A stretch of 64,000 nt of DNA from Lachnospiraceae bacterium (GCA_017516285.1 JAFXDD010000006.1:109331-173330); one strand, 5' to 3'; shown: positions 17,264 through 27,093, counted from the first letter of the stretch. The notes: generated by a model from the sequence alone, not told the origin. Made by a program: numbers and translations.

Positions 17264-19321
17264 ATGGAAATCAATTACAAAGAAGCATATGAAAAAGAAC
17301 ATCAGAAAAACGCTGCCCTTGCGGAGCGTGTAGCAGCCTTAGAGGATGCCAATAGTGATTTGCAGTTTAAGATTGACCGTATTAAGAATAATCCTATCTG
17401 GAAGGCGTCTAAGCCCGCCAGAAATGTCATGCATGCAGCTATTCGTCAGGTAGACAGAGTGCGCAACTGTGGCGGTGTCCGTGGATTTTTGGCCAAGCTG
17501 GATTATAAAAAGCGTGAGAAGGAAGCAATGAAACAATTCGGTACAGCCAGCTTTCCAAGTGAGGAGGAGGCTCGTAAGGAGCGTGAGACGCGGTTTGCGT
17601 ACATGCCGCAGATTAGTATTCTGGTGCCGTTATACAATACCGATGAGACCATGCTAAGGGAAATGATAGACTCTGTGCTTTATCAGACTTATGAAAACTG
17701 GCAGCTTTGTCTGGCAGATGGTTCTGACAAAGAGCATGCCTATGTGGAGCGGGTTTGCGGGGCATATATAGAAGCAGAGGGTGACAGAGGACGTATTGTA
17801 TATCGTCGTCTGGAACGTAATGAGGGGATTTCAGGCAATACCAACCAGTGTCTCACACTTGCCACCGGTGAGTATATCGGCTTGTTTGATCATGATGATG
17901 TTTTGCACCCTTCTGTATTGTTTGAGTACGTAAAGGCTATCAACGAGCAGGGGGCAGACTATTTATATTGTGACGAGACTACTTTTAAAAGTGGTGATAT
18001 CAATCATATGCTGACTATGCATTTCAAGCCGGACTATGCACCGGATAATTTGCGTGCCAACAATTATATTTGTCATTTCAGTGTTTTTAAACGAACACTT
18101 TTGGAGGGAACGGAGCTGTTTCGTTCCAAGTTTGACGGCAGCCAGGATCATGATATGATTTTGCGGCTTACTGATAGGGCAAAGAAGGTAGTGCATATCC
18201 CGAGACTGATGTATTATTGGAGATGTCATCCGGCCAGTGTGGCCAGCAATATCGGTGCCAAGACCTATGCAATTGATGCAGCCCGCGGAGCGGTGGCAGA
18301 TCATTTACGCAGCCACGGTTATGAGAATTTTAAAATTACTTCTACCAGGGCCTTTGAGACTATTTTCAAAATCCGTTACGAAATTAAGGGCAGTCCAAAG
18401 ATTTCTATTGTCATTGCCAACAAAGACCATGCAGAGGATTTAAAGCGCTGTATCAGCTCTATTTATGAAAAGTCTACTTATGATAATTGGGAAATTATTG
18501 TGGTGGAGAACGGCAGTACAGAGGATAGTATCTGGGCGTATTATAAAGAACTGACCGGTCAGGACGTGAAGGCTGAGACTAAGCAGACAGACGGTTCTAT
18601 GGAAGGTCGGCCAGATAGTGCATATAAAGATTTTGTCAGTGAAGATGGCAAGGTTCGCGTGGTAGTTTACGAGACGAAGGGTGGCTTTAACTACTCTGCA
18701 GTCAATAATTTTGGTGTAAGCTTTGCCACGGGTGAATATATTTTACTTTTGAATAATGATACAGAGGTCATTACCGTAAATTGGCTGGAGGAGCTTTTGA
18801 TGTATGCCCAGCGTGAGGATGTGGGGGCAGTAGGTGCCAAGCTGTACTATCCGGACAAGACTATTCAGCATGCCGGTGTGGTACTGGCTCTTGGAGCACA
18901 TCGTACCGCAGGTCACAGCCATTACAAGCAGCCAAAGGCTAATCTGGGCTATATGGGCAGACTTTGCTATACCCAGAATGTGAGCGCAGTAACAGGAGCC
19001 TGCCTTATGGTAAAGAAGCGTCTGTTTGAAGAAGTGGGTGGTCTGGATGAAGGCCTTGCTATTTCCTTAAATGATGTGGACTTTTGTCTGAAGCTGCGTA
19101 AGAAAGGCTTACTAAACGTATTTACGCCTTTTGCGGAGTGTTTCCATTACGAGTCTATTTCCAGAGGATTGGATGACCAGGGCGAGAAGGCAGAGCGTTA
19201 CAACAGGGAGTCTGAGCAGTTTAGAACCAAATGGAAAGAGGTTTTGGAGGCAGGAGACCCTTATTATAATCCGAATTTCAGCTTGGACCGCAGTGATTTT
19301 TCATTGAAGGTGCAGGAGTAA
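17264..19321 (+). CDS. Two-domain family 2 glycosyltransferase
   Basis: 685 residues with a short N-terminal coiled coil (about 5-45) and two GT-A domains. Domain 1 (about 110-330) starts ISILVPLYNTDETMLREMI and has LFDHDDVLHP near residue 209. Domain 2 (about 375-660) starts ISIVIANKDHAEDLKRCI, has LLNNDTEVI near 498, GAVGAKLYYPDKTIQHAG and SAVTGACLMVKKR...LNDVDFC. Twin-domain enzymes of this kind can add two sugars alternately. It begins a second block of genes after a 93-bp gap with its own candidate promoter. Confidence 0.9.
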   Translation: MEINYKEAYEKEHQKNAALAERVAALEDANSDLQFKIDRIKNNPIWKASKPARNVMHAAIRQVDRVRNCGGVRGFLAKLDYKKREKEAMKQFGTASFPSEEEARKERETRFAYMPQISILVPLYNTDETMLREMIDSVLYQTYENWQLCLADGSDKEHAYVERVCGAYIEAEGDRGRIVYRRLERNEGISGNTNQCLTLATGEYIGLFDHDDVLHPSVLFEYVKAINEQGADYLYCDETTFKSGDINHMLTMHFKPDYAPDNLRANNYICHFSVFKRTLLEGTELFRSKFDGSQDHDMILRLTDRAKKVVHIPRLMYYWRCHPASVASNIGAKTYAIDAARGAVADHLRSHGYENFKITSTRAFETIFKIRYEIKGSPKISIVIANKDHAEDLKRCISSIYEKSTYDNWEIIVVENGSTEDSIWAYYKELTGQDVKAETKQTDGSMEGRPDSAYKDFVSEDGKVRVVVYETKGGFNYSAVNNFGVSFATGEYILLLNNDTEVITVNWLEELLMYAQREDVGAVGAKLYYPDKTIQHAGVVLALGAHRTAGHSHYKQPKANLGYMGRLCYTQNVSAVTGACLMVKKRLFEEVGGLDEGLAISLNDVDFCLKLRKKGLLNVFTPFAECFHYESISRGLDDQGEKAERYNRESEQFRTKWKEVLEAGDPYYNPNFSLDRSDFSLKVQE

Positions 19322-19349
19322 ATATAACAACTTGGAGGAATTACAACAC

Positions 19350-21071
19350 ATGAATTACATGGAACAATACAATTTTTGGACTACAGATCCATATTTTGAT
19401 AAGGCTACAAAAGAGGAGCTATTGGCATTAAAGGATAATACTACAGAAATCGAGGACCGTTTTTACAGAGATTTAGAGTTCGGTACAGGAGGGCTTAGAG
19501 GTGTGAATGGTGCAGGCACCAACCGCATGAATGTTTACACTGTGAGAAAGGCTTCACAGGGTCTGGCTAACTATATTTTAAAACAAGGCGGTGCAGACAG
19601 AGGCATTGCTATTGCATATGATTCCAGACGTTTTTCTCCGGAATTTGCTGAGGAAACAGCACTCTGTATGGTAGCCAATGGTATTAAGGCTTACATATTT
19701 GACAGCCTGAGACCTACACCGGAATTGTCTTTTGCACTTCGTACTCTGGGCTGTATTTCCGGCGTGGTGATTACTGCATCCCACAATCCGCCTGAGTACA
19801 ATGGCTACAAGGTTTACTGGGAGGATGGTGCCCAGATTACCGCGCCAAAGGACAAGGAAATTATTGCAGAGGTAAATGCCATTACCGATTATTATACGGT
19901 AAAGACTATGGACAAGGAGGCTGCTATCGCAGCAGGCTTGTACCGGGTTATTGGTAAGGAAATTGATGATGCCTATATGGTAGAGTTAAAGAAGCAGATT
20001 ATTCATCCTGAGGTAATTCCGGCTGCATGTAAGGATTTAAAGATTGTATATTCTCCGTTTAACGGTACCGGTAATGTACCGGTTTGTCGAGTGCTGAAGG
20101 AGTTGGGCTTTACACAGGTGTATGTGGTAAAAGAGCAGCAGATGCCTGATCCGGATTTTACCACTTTGGAATATCCAAATCCGGAGGACCCGAAGGCCTT
20201 TACACTGGCTTTAAAGCTGGCTGAAGAAGTAGACGCGGATGTGGTGCTTGCTACGGATCCGGATGCGGATCGACTGGGCATTTACGCCAAGGATATCAAG
20301 ACCGGTGCTTATATTCCATTTACAGGTAATATGTCCGGTATGCTAATTTGTGAATATATTTTACGTGAAAGAACTGCGACAGGTACCATGCCTGAGAAAC
20401 CGGCATTGGTATCTACCATCGTTACTACCAATATGGCTAAGGTTATTGCGAAGGTGTACGGAGTGGATTTCATTGAAGTATTAACCGGCTTTAAGTATAT
20501 CGGTGAACAGATTAAGTTCTTTGAGCAGTCCGGCTCTAATAACTATGTATTTGGTTTAGAGGAGTCTTATGGCTGTTTGGCCGGTACTCATGCAAGAGAC
20601 AAGGATGCCATCGTGGCGGTAATGTGTCTGTGTGAGGTGGCTGCATGGTGTAAGACCCAGGGCATTTCCCTGTGGGATATGATGCTTGAAATGTATGAAA
20701 AGTATGGATACTATAAAGAAACGCAGTACACGATTACCTTGAAGGGTATTGACGGCAGCAAGCAGATTGCTGCCATTATGGACAAGCTTCGTAAGGAACC
20801 TCCGAAGGCCTTTGGCGATAAGAAGGTGCTGGCTTACCGTGATTACAAGACCGGCAAGGTGGTTGATATGTTAACAGGCGAGGAGTCTGCAACAGGTCTT
20901 CCGACCTCCAACGTACTGTATTTTGAGCTTCCGGGTGATTGTTGGTGTTGTGCCCGTCCGTCCGGCACAGAGCCAAAGATTAAGTTTTACATGGGTGTAA
21001 GGGGCAGTTCCTTAGAGGATGCAGCTGCACAGGTAGAGGCATTGACAGAGGCTGTGAAGGCGTTGGTATGA
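19350..21071 (+). CDS. Phosphohexomutase (phosphoglucomutase/phosphomannomutase)
   Basis: About 573 residues, typical of Firmicutes PgcA-type mutases. Four signatures are present: catalytic phosphoserine loop ITASHNPPEYNGYK (Ser about 144), metal loop DPDADRLG, sugar loop GLEESYGC, and phosphate-binding RPSGTEPKIKF. It interconverts hexose-6- and hexose-1-phosphate, supplying glucose-1-phosphate for RmlA and UDP-glucose synthesis. Start ATG 19350 follows GGAGGA; an upstream TTG at 19332 lies within that site. Its stop overlaps the next glycosyltransferase start (ATGA), tying sugar supply to polymer assembly. Confidence 0.92.
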   Translation: MNYMEQYNFWTTDPYFDKATKEELLALKDNTTEIEDRFYRDLEFGTGGLRGVNGAGTNRMNVYTVRKASQGLANYILKQGGADRGIAIAYDSRRFSPEFAEETALCMVANGIKAYIFDSLRPTPELSFALRTLGCISGVVITASHNPPEYNGYKVYWEDGAQITAPKDKEIIAEVNAITDYYTVKTMDKEAAIAAGLYRVIGKEIDDAYMVELKKQIIHPEVIPAACKDLKIVYSPFNGTGNVPVCRVLKELGFTQVYVVKEQQMPDPDFTTLEYPNPEDPKAFTLALKLAEEVDADVVLATDPDADRLGIYAKDIKTGAYIPFTGNMSGMLICEYILRERTATGTMPEKPALVSTIVTTNMAKVIAKVYGVDFIEVLTGFKYIGEQIKFFEQSGSNNYVFGLEESYGCLAGTHARDKDAIVAVMCLCEVAAWCKTQGISLWDMMLEMYEKYGYYKETQYTITLKGIDGSKQIAAIMDKLRKEPPKAFGDKKVLAYRDYKTGKVVDMLTGEESATGLPTSNVLYFELPGDCWCCARPSGTEPKIKFYMGVRGSSLEDAAAQVEALTEAVKALV

Positions 21072-22447
21072 TTAAGAAATTATTAACCCCTTCTAACTGG
21101 AAGAAGGCTTACTACTATTTAAAGAAAAATGGTTTGAAGGCGGCAGTACTGGCAGCCATGGAGCGTCTTGAAAAAAGCGAAAACGACAACTATCAGTACA
21201 TTGCCCCTTCCAAAGAAGAATTAAACAGACAAAAAGAGCTGAGCAAAGGCTGTGAGCTTTTGTTCAGTATTTTGGTGCCTGTATATAAGACACCGGAGAA
21301 GTATTTCCGGGAAATGATACAGTCTGTGCTGGGCCAGAGTTATCCTCACTGGGAGCTTCTTCTGGGAGATGCCAGTCCTAACGACGGACTTAGGGCTGTA
21401 GTAGAGGAGGTAAATGACAGTCGTGTCAAATATATAAAAATTGCCGAAAATAAGGGTATTTCTGCCAATACCAATGTCATATTGGAGCAGGCGAAAGGAC
21501 AGTATATCGGTCTGTTGGACCATGATGATGTGCTGACACCTGATGCGCTTTTTTGTGTGCATGAGGCCATAAAGCATAGTGAAAAGCAGACTGGTGGTAG
21601 TACAGGTCAGGTAGATATGGACTCGCATGCAGGAAAACCTGCAAAAATGATATATTCCGACGAAGACAAGGGCGATGGCGAAATGGAGCATTTTTATGAT
21701 GTAAACCATAAACCGGCCTTTGATCAGGACTATTTGTGGTCCAATAATTACATTTGTCATTTCACGGTCTTAGAAGCAGGACTTATGAAGGAATTGGGTT
21801 TTCGACCGGAATTTGACGGAGCCCAGGACTTTGATATATTCCTGCGTGCTGCAAGAAAAATTGCAGAATATTCTGAAAATACTAACAATGGTTCACAAGT
21901 TCTTAACATTTCTAAAGTATTATATCATTGGCGATGCCATATGGATTCCACGGCAGTAAATCCGCAGAGTAAATTATATGCATATGAGGCCGGTAAGCGG
22001 GCAGTAGAAGAGGATTTACGTGAACGTGGTATAGAGGCTAGAGTGAGCCATAGCAAGCACCTGGGCTTTTATCAGGTTACATTTGCTGATATTTTCAGAG
22101 ACAGGCCGGAAGTGGCTATGGTGGCAGGTCCCGTTTATAGGTCCGGACGGATTGTGGGAGGAGCCAGAGATACCGCAGGGCAGTTACTTTACGGCGGCCT
22201 TTTAAAGGGCTTCAGCGGTGGACACCTGCACAGAGCCAGCGTATGGCAGCAGTGTTATGCAGCAGATTTTGACAACGCCCTTTTCAGACAAGATTTATTT
22301 TTAGAATTTTTAAAAATGCAAGGCATCCAAGGTATGGAAGAATTGCAGAAAATGTCTGCTGAGACGAAGGATAGATTGTGTATGGCGTGGGCAGAATATG
22401 TACATGAGCGTGCCATGATTATTTTGTACAATCCTGAAATGGAGTAG
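21068..22447 (+). CDS. Family 2 glycosyltransferase with degenerate second half
   Basis: 459 residues. A full GT-A domain (about 60-290) starts FSILVPVYKTPEKYFREMI and has GLLDHDDVLTP near residue 150, an ENKGISANTN loop and ILYHWRCH-like ending, much like domain 1 of the enzyme at 17264. The C-terminal 120 residues (AMVAGPVYRSGRIVGGA, GHLHRASVWQQ) match only the latter part of a second GT-A domain and lack its nucleotide and metal motifs. So this is probably a twin-domain enzyme that lost one active site. It overlaps the mutase gene by 4 bp. Confidence 0.85.
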   Translation: MIKKLLTPSNWKKAYYYLKKNGLKAAVLAAMERLEKSENDNYQYIAPSKEELNRQKELSKGCELLFSILVPVYKTPEKYFREMIQSVLGQSYPHWELLLGDASPNDGLRAVVEEVNDSRVKYIKIAENKGISANTNVILEQAKGQYIGLLDHDDVLTPDALFCVHEAIKHSEKQTGGSTGQVDMDSHAGKPAKMIYSDEDKGDGEMEHFYDVNHKPAFDQDYLWSNNYICHFTVLEAGLMKELGFRPEFDGAQDFDIFLRAARKIAEYSENTNNGSQVLNISKVLYHWRCHMDSTAVNPQSKLYAYEAGKRAVEEDLRERGIEARVSHSKHLGFYQVTFADIFRDRPEVAMVAGPVYRSGRIVGGARDTAGQLLYGGLLKGFSGGHLHRASVWQQCYAADFDNALFRQDLFLEFLKMQGIQGMEELQKMSAETKDRLCMAWAEYVHERAMIILYNPEME

Positions 22448-22452
22448 CAGGA

Positions 22453-23442
22453 ATGGTTACGATTATTATACCAAATTATAACGGATATGCCTTTTTAAGA
22501 GATTGTCTGGAGGCATTGATGCCGCAGCTGAATGACCGGGTGCACGCGCTGGTGGTGGATAATGGTTCCACAGATGAGTCCGTGGCCTTTTTAACAAAGC
22601 TTAAGCAAGCTGATTCAGAACAGCACGGCAAATACAAAGAGATAGATGCTATATTATTACCAAGCAATACAGGCTTTGCAGGGGCAGTAAATGCGGGTAT
22701 TAAGCACAGCCGCACCAAGTATGTGATTTTGCTTAACAACGATACAAAGGTTCTTCCGGGGTTTGTGGACAGTCTGGTGGCAGCCATGGAGCAGGATGGA
22801 CATGTTTTTGCAGGCAGTGCCTGTATGCTTCAGATGCATGCTCCGGAATTTATAGATGATGCAGGAGATGAATATTGTGCTTTGGGCTGGGCCTTTGCCA
22901 GAGGAAAGGGTAAGCCGGTGCAGCAATATCAAACTATGTTGGAGATATTTGCAGCCTGTGGTGGTGCCAGCATTTACAGAAGGAGTGTATTTGATGAAAT
23001 CGGTCTCTTTGATGAGAGCTTTTTCGCATATTTAGAAGATATTGATGTGGGCTACAGAGCACGTATTCACGGTTATCGCAATATTTATGTGCCTCAGGCA
23101 AAGGTGCTTCATGTGGGCAGCGGCTTTAGCGGCTCCAGACATAATGCCTTTAAGGTATCCTTAGCCAGCCGTAACAGCGTATACCTTGCATGGAAAAATA
23201 TGCCTTCTGTGCAGTGGTGGTTAAATGCTCCGTTCTTATTTGCGGGCCGAATGGTAAAGGCGGTATTTTTCGCCGGAAAGGGGCTTGGCAGGGTGTATTT
23301 AAAAGGTCTGTACGAAGGGCATCTACAGTGTAAGGAACCGGGGAATCGTAGTAAAAAGATGCATCTTAACAGAAAGCATTTCAAGGCTTATTGTCAGATA
23401 CAGTTACTTTTATGGAGAAATATGTTCAGGATTGAGCATTAA
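22453..23442 (+). CDS. Family 2 glycosyltransferase (WbbL/rhamnosyltransferase-like)
   Basis: 329 residues. The GT-A fold starts VTIIIPNYNGYAFLRDCLEA, followed by VDNGSTDESV, ILLNNDTKV with the metal-binding Asp near residue 97, FAACGGASIYRRSVF and YLEDIDVGYRARIHGY. The C-terminus is basic and may touch the membrane. WbbL-like enzymes transfer rhamnose from dTDP-rhamnose to a lipid-linked acceptor. It is 5 bp from its upstream neighbour and followed by the polyprenyl sugar transferase, so early chain assembly is likely. Confidence 0.88.
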   Translation: MVTIIIPNYNGYAFLRDCLEALMPQLNDRVHALVVDNGSTDESVAFLTKLKQADSEQHGKYKEIDAILLPSNTGFAGAVNAGIKHSRTKYVILLNNDTKVLPGFVDSLVAAMEQDGHVFAGSACMLQMHAPEFIDDAGDEYCALGWAFARGKGKPVQQYQTMLEIFAACGGASIYRRSVFDEIGLFDESFFAYLEDIDVGYRARIHGYRNIYVPQAKVLHVGSGFSGSRHNAFKVSLASRNSVYLAWKNMPSVQWWLNAPFLFAGRMVKAVFFAGKGLGRVYLKGLYEGHLQCKEPGNRSKKMHLNRKHFKAYCQIQLLLWRNMFRIEH

Positions 23443-23462
23443 ACGAAGGAAAATTTGGATGT

Positions 23463-24860
23463 ATGATTAAGGATAATCAAAAGCTCTTAAATAAAGTTCA
23501 TTTGATGATGGACGCTCTGGTAATTGTCATTGCGTATGTGTTGGCATGGATTGTAAGGTTTGAGTTTGGCAAGGTTACCGGTGGTGTATTGCCCAGGGAG
23601 GACTATTTTGCAGCCCTTTTCTTACTGGTGCCGGGATATTTATCCCTTTATTCTGCATTTCATCTTTATACACCAAAGCGTACCACCCGTACCAAGATAG
23701 AGATTTTTACCGTGGTGAAGGCCAATACGGTAGGTGTATTCGGATATCTGGCTGCTTTGTATATTCTGCATCAGGAAGACTACTCCCGAAGCATGATTGC
23801 TATTTTTTATGTGATCAATATTTCGTTAGCCAGTGCATATCGTGTTATTTTAAGAGATTTGCTGAAGCATTTCCGTAAGAAGGGCTATAACCTGAAGCAT
23901 GTGCTTTTGGTTGGTTATTCCAGAGCTGCTGAGCAGTATATTGAGCGCATTACTCAAAATCCTGCATGGGGCTATCACATTATGGGAATTCTGGATGATC
24001 ATGTGGGACAGGAGGTTGCCTTCAAGGGTATCGAGGTTATCGGTGAGGTGGACGAGCTGTACAGGCTGCTTCCGGAGAATAATCTGGATGAAATCGCCAT
24101 TACCTTATCCCTGAACGACTATGACAGATTAGAGGAAATCGTATCTTTTTGTGAAAAGAGTGGTGTACACACCAAGTTTATACCTGATTATAATGCAGTC
24201 ATTCCTACCAAGCCTTATACCGAGGATTTGGATGGACTGCCGGTTATCAACATCAGAAACGTACCCCTTACCAGCGGCTGGAACAAGTTTTTAAAGCGCT
24301 CCATGGATTTGATTGGGGGCGTGGCAGCATGTATCGTATTTTCACCGATTATGCTGATATGTGCGCTTCTGATTAAGATGACCTCTGAAGGACCAATCTT
24401 ATTTAAGCAGGAAAGAATCGGTTTGCACAACAGACCGTTTTATATGTATAAATTCCGCTCTATGCGTTTGCAGACGGAGGCGGATGAGAAAAAGGGCTGG
24501 ACCGTAAAGGATGACCCCCGTGTCACCGGCATTGGCAAGTTTATGAGAAAAACCAGTCTGGACGAGCTGCCGCAGCTGTTTAATATTTTAAAAGGGGACA
24601 TGAGTCTTATTGGTCCGAGACCGGAAAGACCGCAGTTTGTTGAAAAGTTTAAAGAAGAAATTCCTAGATATATGATTAAGCACCAGGTGCGTCCGGGTAT
24701 GACCGGATGGGCACAGGTCAATGGTTATCGTGGAGATACTTCTATTCGTAAACGTATTGATTGTGACATTTATTATATTGAGAACTGGACCTTGAGTCTG
24801 GATATCAAGATTATTATGTTGACCTTTATCAAAGGTTTTATTAACAAAAACGCTTATTAA
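23463..24860 (+). CDS. Polyprenyl-phosphate sugar-1-phosphate transferase (WcaJ/CpsE type)
   Basis: 465 residues. N-terminal four to five membrane helices, a central nucleotide-binding-like domain (HVLLVGYSRAAEQYI), another helix (SMDLIGGVAACIVFSPIML) and a catalytic C-terminal domain: GPILFKQERIGLHNRPFYMY, KFRSMR, DELPQLFNILKGDMSLIGPRP and RPGMTGWAQVNGYRGD. Such enzymes load the first sugar phosphate onto undecaprenyl phosphate. Both the length and motif set are complete, so it should start polymer synthesis for this locus. Confidence 0.95.
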   Translation: MIKDNQKLLNKVHLMMDALVIVIAYVLAWIVRFEFGKVTGGVLPREDYFAALFLLVPGYLSLYSAFHLYTPKRTTRTKIEIFTVVKANTVGVFGYLAALYILHQEDYSRSMIAIFYVINISLASAYRVILRDLLKHFRKKGYNLKHVLLVGYSRAAEQYIERITQNPAWGYHIMGILDDHVGQEVAFKGIEVIGEVDELYRLLPENNLDEIAITLSLNDYDRLEEIVSFCEKSGVHTKFIPDYNAVIPTKPYTEDLDGLPVINIRNVPLTSGWNKFLKRSMDLIGGVAACIVFSPIMLICALLIKMTSEGPILFKQERIGLHNRPFYMYKFRSMRLQTEADEKKGWTVKDDPRVTGIGKFMRKTSLDELPQLFNILKGDMSLIGPRPERPQFVEKFKEEIPRYMIKHQVRPGMTGWAQVNGYRGDTSIRKRIDCDIYYIENWTLSLDIKIIMLTFIKGFINKNAY

Positions 24861-24888
24861 GCGAATATAGGCATTGAAGGAGAAAGGA

Positions 24889-25983
24889 ATGGCTACCACA
24901 AATAATAGTAGACAGAGAAGTACAGCACAAAGAAAAAAAGCAAAGAAAACACGCAATATCGTTATATTAGTTGTAGAGGTTTTGGTACTTGCACTGATGT
25001 TGGGTGTGCTGTGGTTTGTTACCAGAGCCACTGACGAAGAGCAGGGTATTCAGAAGGTAGAAATACCGGAGGAAGAAATCACCCTGAACGAAGGTGTGGA
25101 AGAGAATGAGAATTTAGAAAAATATCGTACCATTGCACTGTTTGGTCTGGACTCCACCGTTGGTGAATTGACCAAGAGTACCCGAAGCGATACCATTATG
25201 ATTGCGTCTGTAAATAATGAGACGAAGGAAGTACGTTTGATGAGCGTTTACCGTGATACATACTTGAATCTCGGTAACGATACCTATAACAAATGTAATG
25301 CAGCATACGCAAAGGGTGGTCCAAAGCAGGCACTGAATATGTTAAATATGAATTTTGACTTGAATATCACCGACTTTGTAGCTGTTGGTTTCAAGGGTGT
25401 TATGGATGCCGTAAATGCAGTCGGCGGTGTTTATATTGATGTGGATTCTGAGGAATTAAAGCACATCAACAATTACCAGATTAGTATTTCAGAGAATTTA
25501 AAAATTTCTTATAACCCTGTGAAGGGTACCGGCTATCAGCTGCTTGATGGCCTCCAGGCTACTGCATACTGCCGTATTCGTCAAACAGCAGGTGATGATT
25601 TTAAGCGTACGGAGCGTCAGAGAGAGGTGTTATCCGGTATGTTAGAAAGGGCCAAAAGCATGGATGTGGCAAGCTTGACCAAGATGGCCAATAATGTATT
25701 TGGCAATGTATATACCTCCATCGATTTACAGGAGATTTTGTCTCTTTTGAGTGATTTAACCTCCTATACATTGGTTGATGAAGGTGGCTTCCCAAGCTCT
25801 GAATATCGCGCAGGTGCTACCATTGGCGGTATTGGTGACAGCGTTATCTGTACGGATCTGGAGGCAGCAGTAGCAGATTTCCACAAGAGATTTTTTGAGG
25901 ATGAAGCATATCAGGTTTCCGATACCGTAAAGGATATCAGTAAAACCATTCATACCAATACAGACGCATATATCAGACATTAA
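24889..25983 (+). CDS. LytR-CpsA-Psr (LCP) family cell-wall polymer ligase
   Basis: About 364 residues: short basic cytoplasmic tail, one membrane helix (IVILVVEVLVLALMLGVLWF, about 20-40), then the extracellular LCP domain with TRSDTIMIASVN, LMSVYRDTYLN, a VGGVYIDVD strand and YCRIRQTAGDDFKRTERQR carrying the Arg residues that bind polyprenyl pyrophosphate. LCP enzymes move finished glycopolymers from undecaprenyl phosphate to peptidoglycan. Start ATG 24889 follows AAGGAG; an upstream TTG overlaps it. Its presence argues for a wall-linked polymer rather than released exopolysaccharide. Confidence 0.92.
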   Translation: MATTNNSRQRSTAQRKKAKKTRNIVILVVEVLVLALMLGVLWFVTRATDEEQGIQKVEIPEEEITLNEGVEENENLEKYRTIALFGLDSTVGELTKSTRSDTIMIASVNNETKEVRLMSVYRDTYLNLGNDTYNKCNAAYAKGGPKQALNMLNMNFDLNITDFVAVGFKGVMDAVNAVGGVYIDVDSEELKHINNYQISISENLKISYNPVKGTGYQLLDGLQATAYCRIRQTAGDDFKRTERQREVLSGMLERAKSMDVASLTKMANNVFGNVYTSIDLQEILSLLSDLTSYTLVDEGGFPSSEYRAGATIGGIGDSVICTDLEAAVADFHKRFFEDEAYQVSDTVKDISKTIHTNTDAYIRH

Positions 25984-25989
25984 TACGCT

Positions 25990-26026
25990 GCAATCGAGTG
26001 GGGAGACCTGCTCGATTTGCGTCTTT
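25990..26026 (+). terminator. Possible weak terminator after the LCP gene
   Basis: GCAATCGAG (25990-25998) pairs with CTCGATTTGC (26011-26020) with one bulge, followed by GTCTTTT. It lies between the LCP gene and the last glycosyltransferase; read-through is likely. Confidence 0.4.
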
Positions 26027-26039
26027 TGAGGAGAAAGAA

Positions 26040-26966
26040 ATGACTATCGATATATTGATTCCTACTTATAAGCCGGGGAAGGAATTTGTAGAGCTGATCC
26101 AGCTGCTTTTAAAGCAGACAGTAGAAATTCGCAAAATTATTATTATGAATACAGAGGAGTTGTATTTTGAACGACTGATGTTTGAATATCCCCAGCTTGG
26201 TCAGTACCATCAGCTGGAAATACACCATGTTTCGCAGAAGGAATTTGACCATGGTGGTACCAGACATAAAGGGATGCTCTATTCCCAGGCAGATATTTGC
26301 GTGTGCATGACTCAGGATGCCATGCCTGCGGATGCCCATTTGCTGGAAGCACTGACTGCCCCGTTGGAGAATGACAAAGTGGCGGTAAGCTATGCCAGAC
26401 AGCTGCCAAAGGTGGATGCAGGGCCTCTTGAGCAGTTTAGCCGCAGCTTTAACTATCCGGCAGAGCCAAAGTGCAAGACACGTGCCGACATCGAAACTAT
26501 GGGGATAAAGGCCTTTTTCTGTTCGGATGTATGTGCGGCCTACAACAGGAGGGTTTATCTGGAGCTGGGAGGTTTTATCAGACATACCATATTTAACGAA
26601 GATATGATTTTTGCTCATAAAGCGCTGCAGTCAGGATATTACGTATATTATGCGGCGGAGGCAAGGGTGCTTCATTCTCATGAGTACGGGTTTATGCAGC
26701 AGCTTCGCAGAAACTTTGACCTAGGGGTTTCCCAGGCGGATCACCCGGAGGTGTTTGCAGACATTTCCTCAGAATCCGAGGGTAAACGCATGGTAAAAAG
26801 CGCCTGCAGACATTTCATGGACATAGGAAAGCCGCTGGAAATTGTACATCTGGTGCTGCATAGCGGTGCCAAATATATAGGCTATTTTATGGGAAAGCAT
26901 TATCAGAAGTTACCTGCCTTTGTGGTCAGACATATTACCACAAATCAGGCATATTGGGAGAAATAA
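26040..26966 (+). CDS. Family 2 glycosyltransferase (rhamnosyltransferase-like)
   Basis: About 308 residues. It begins TIDILIPTYKPGKEFVELI and has the FDHGGTRHKGM and CMTQDAMPAD motifs often seen in rhamnosyltransferases, followed by FCSDVCAAYNRRVY and FNEDMIFAHKALQSGY. Start ATG 26040 follows GAGGAG; an earlier in-frame ATG at 25998 lies inside the putative hairpin. Last gene of the polysaccharide locus; a terminator follows. Confidence 0.85.
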   Translation: MTIDILIPTYKPGKEFVELIQLLLKQTVEIRKIIIMNTEELYFERLMFEYPQLGQYHQLEIHHVSQKEFDHGGTRHKGMLYSQADICVCMTQDAMPADAHLLEALTAPLENDKVAVSYARQLPKVDAGPLEQFSRSFNYPAEPKCKTRADIETMGIKAFFCSDVCAAYNRRVYLELGGFIRHTIFNEDMIFAHKALQSGYYVYYAAEARVLHSHEYGFMQQLRRNFDLGVSQADHPEVFADISSESEGKRMVKSACRHFMDIGKPLEIVHLVLHSGAKYIGYFMGKHYQKLPAFVVRHITTNQAYWEK

Positions 26967-26979
26967 TTATATTCAGCTT

Positions 26980-27017
26980 AGGGCATCGAGGTAAAAAACT
27001 TCGGTGCCCTGTTGTCT
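26980..27017 (+). terminator. Terminator of the polysaccharide locus
   Basis: AGGGCATCGAG (from 26980) pairs with CTTCGGTGCCCT (ending 27010) around an A-rich loop, followed by GTTGTCT. Stem is strong, T-tail poor. Confidence 0.55.
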
Positions 27018-27024
27018 ATAAAGA

Positions 27025-27049
27025 GGACATTGGGGAGAAAAAGAGGACA
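27025..27049 (-). promoter_or_regulatory. Inverted-orientation TGTCC pair upstream of the response-regulator gene
   Basis: Two GGACA sites (27025-27029 and 27045-27049), i.e. TGTCC on the minus strand, spaced 20 bp. They resemble the TGTCC boxes at three promoters downstream and may allow autoregulation. Confidence 0.35.
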
Positions 27050-27065
27050 AGTTTTCGTTTCAGCT

Positions 27066-27093
27066 TTGCCGCAGGCGAAAGATATGTTAAGAT
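27066..27093 (+). promoter_or_regulatory. Candidate promoter of the two-component operon
   Basis: TTGCCG (27066-27071), 16-bp spacer, TAAGAT (27088-27093), about 60 bp before the response-regulator start. Confidence 0.4.
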
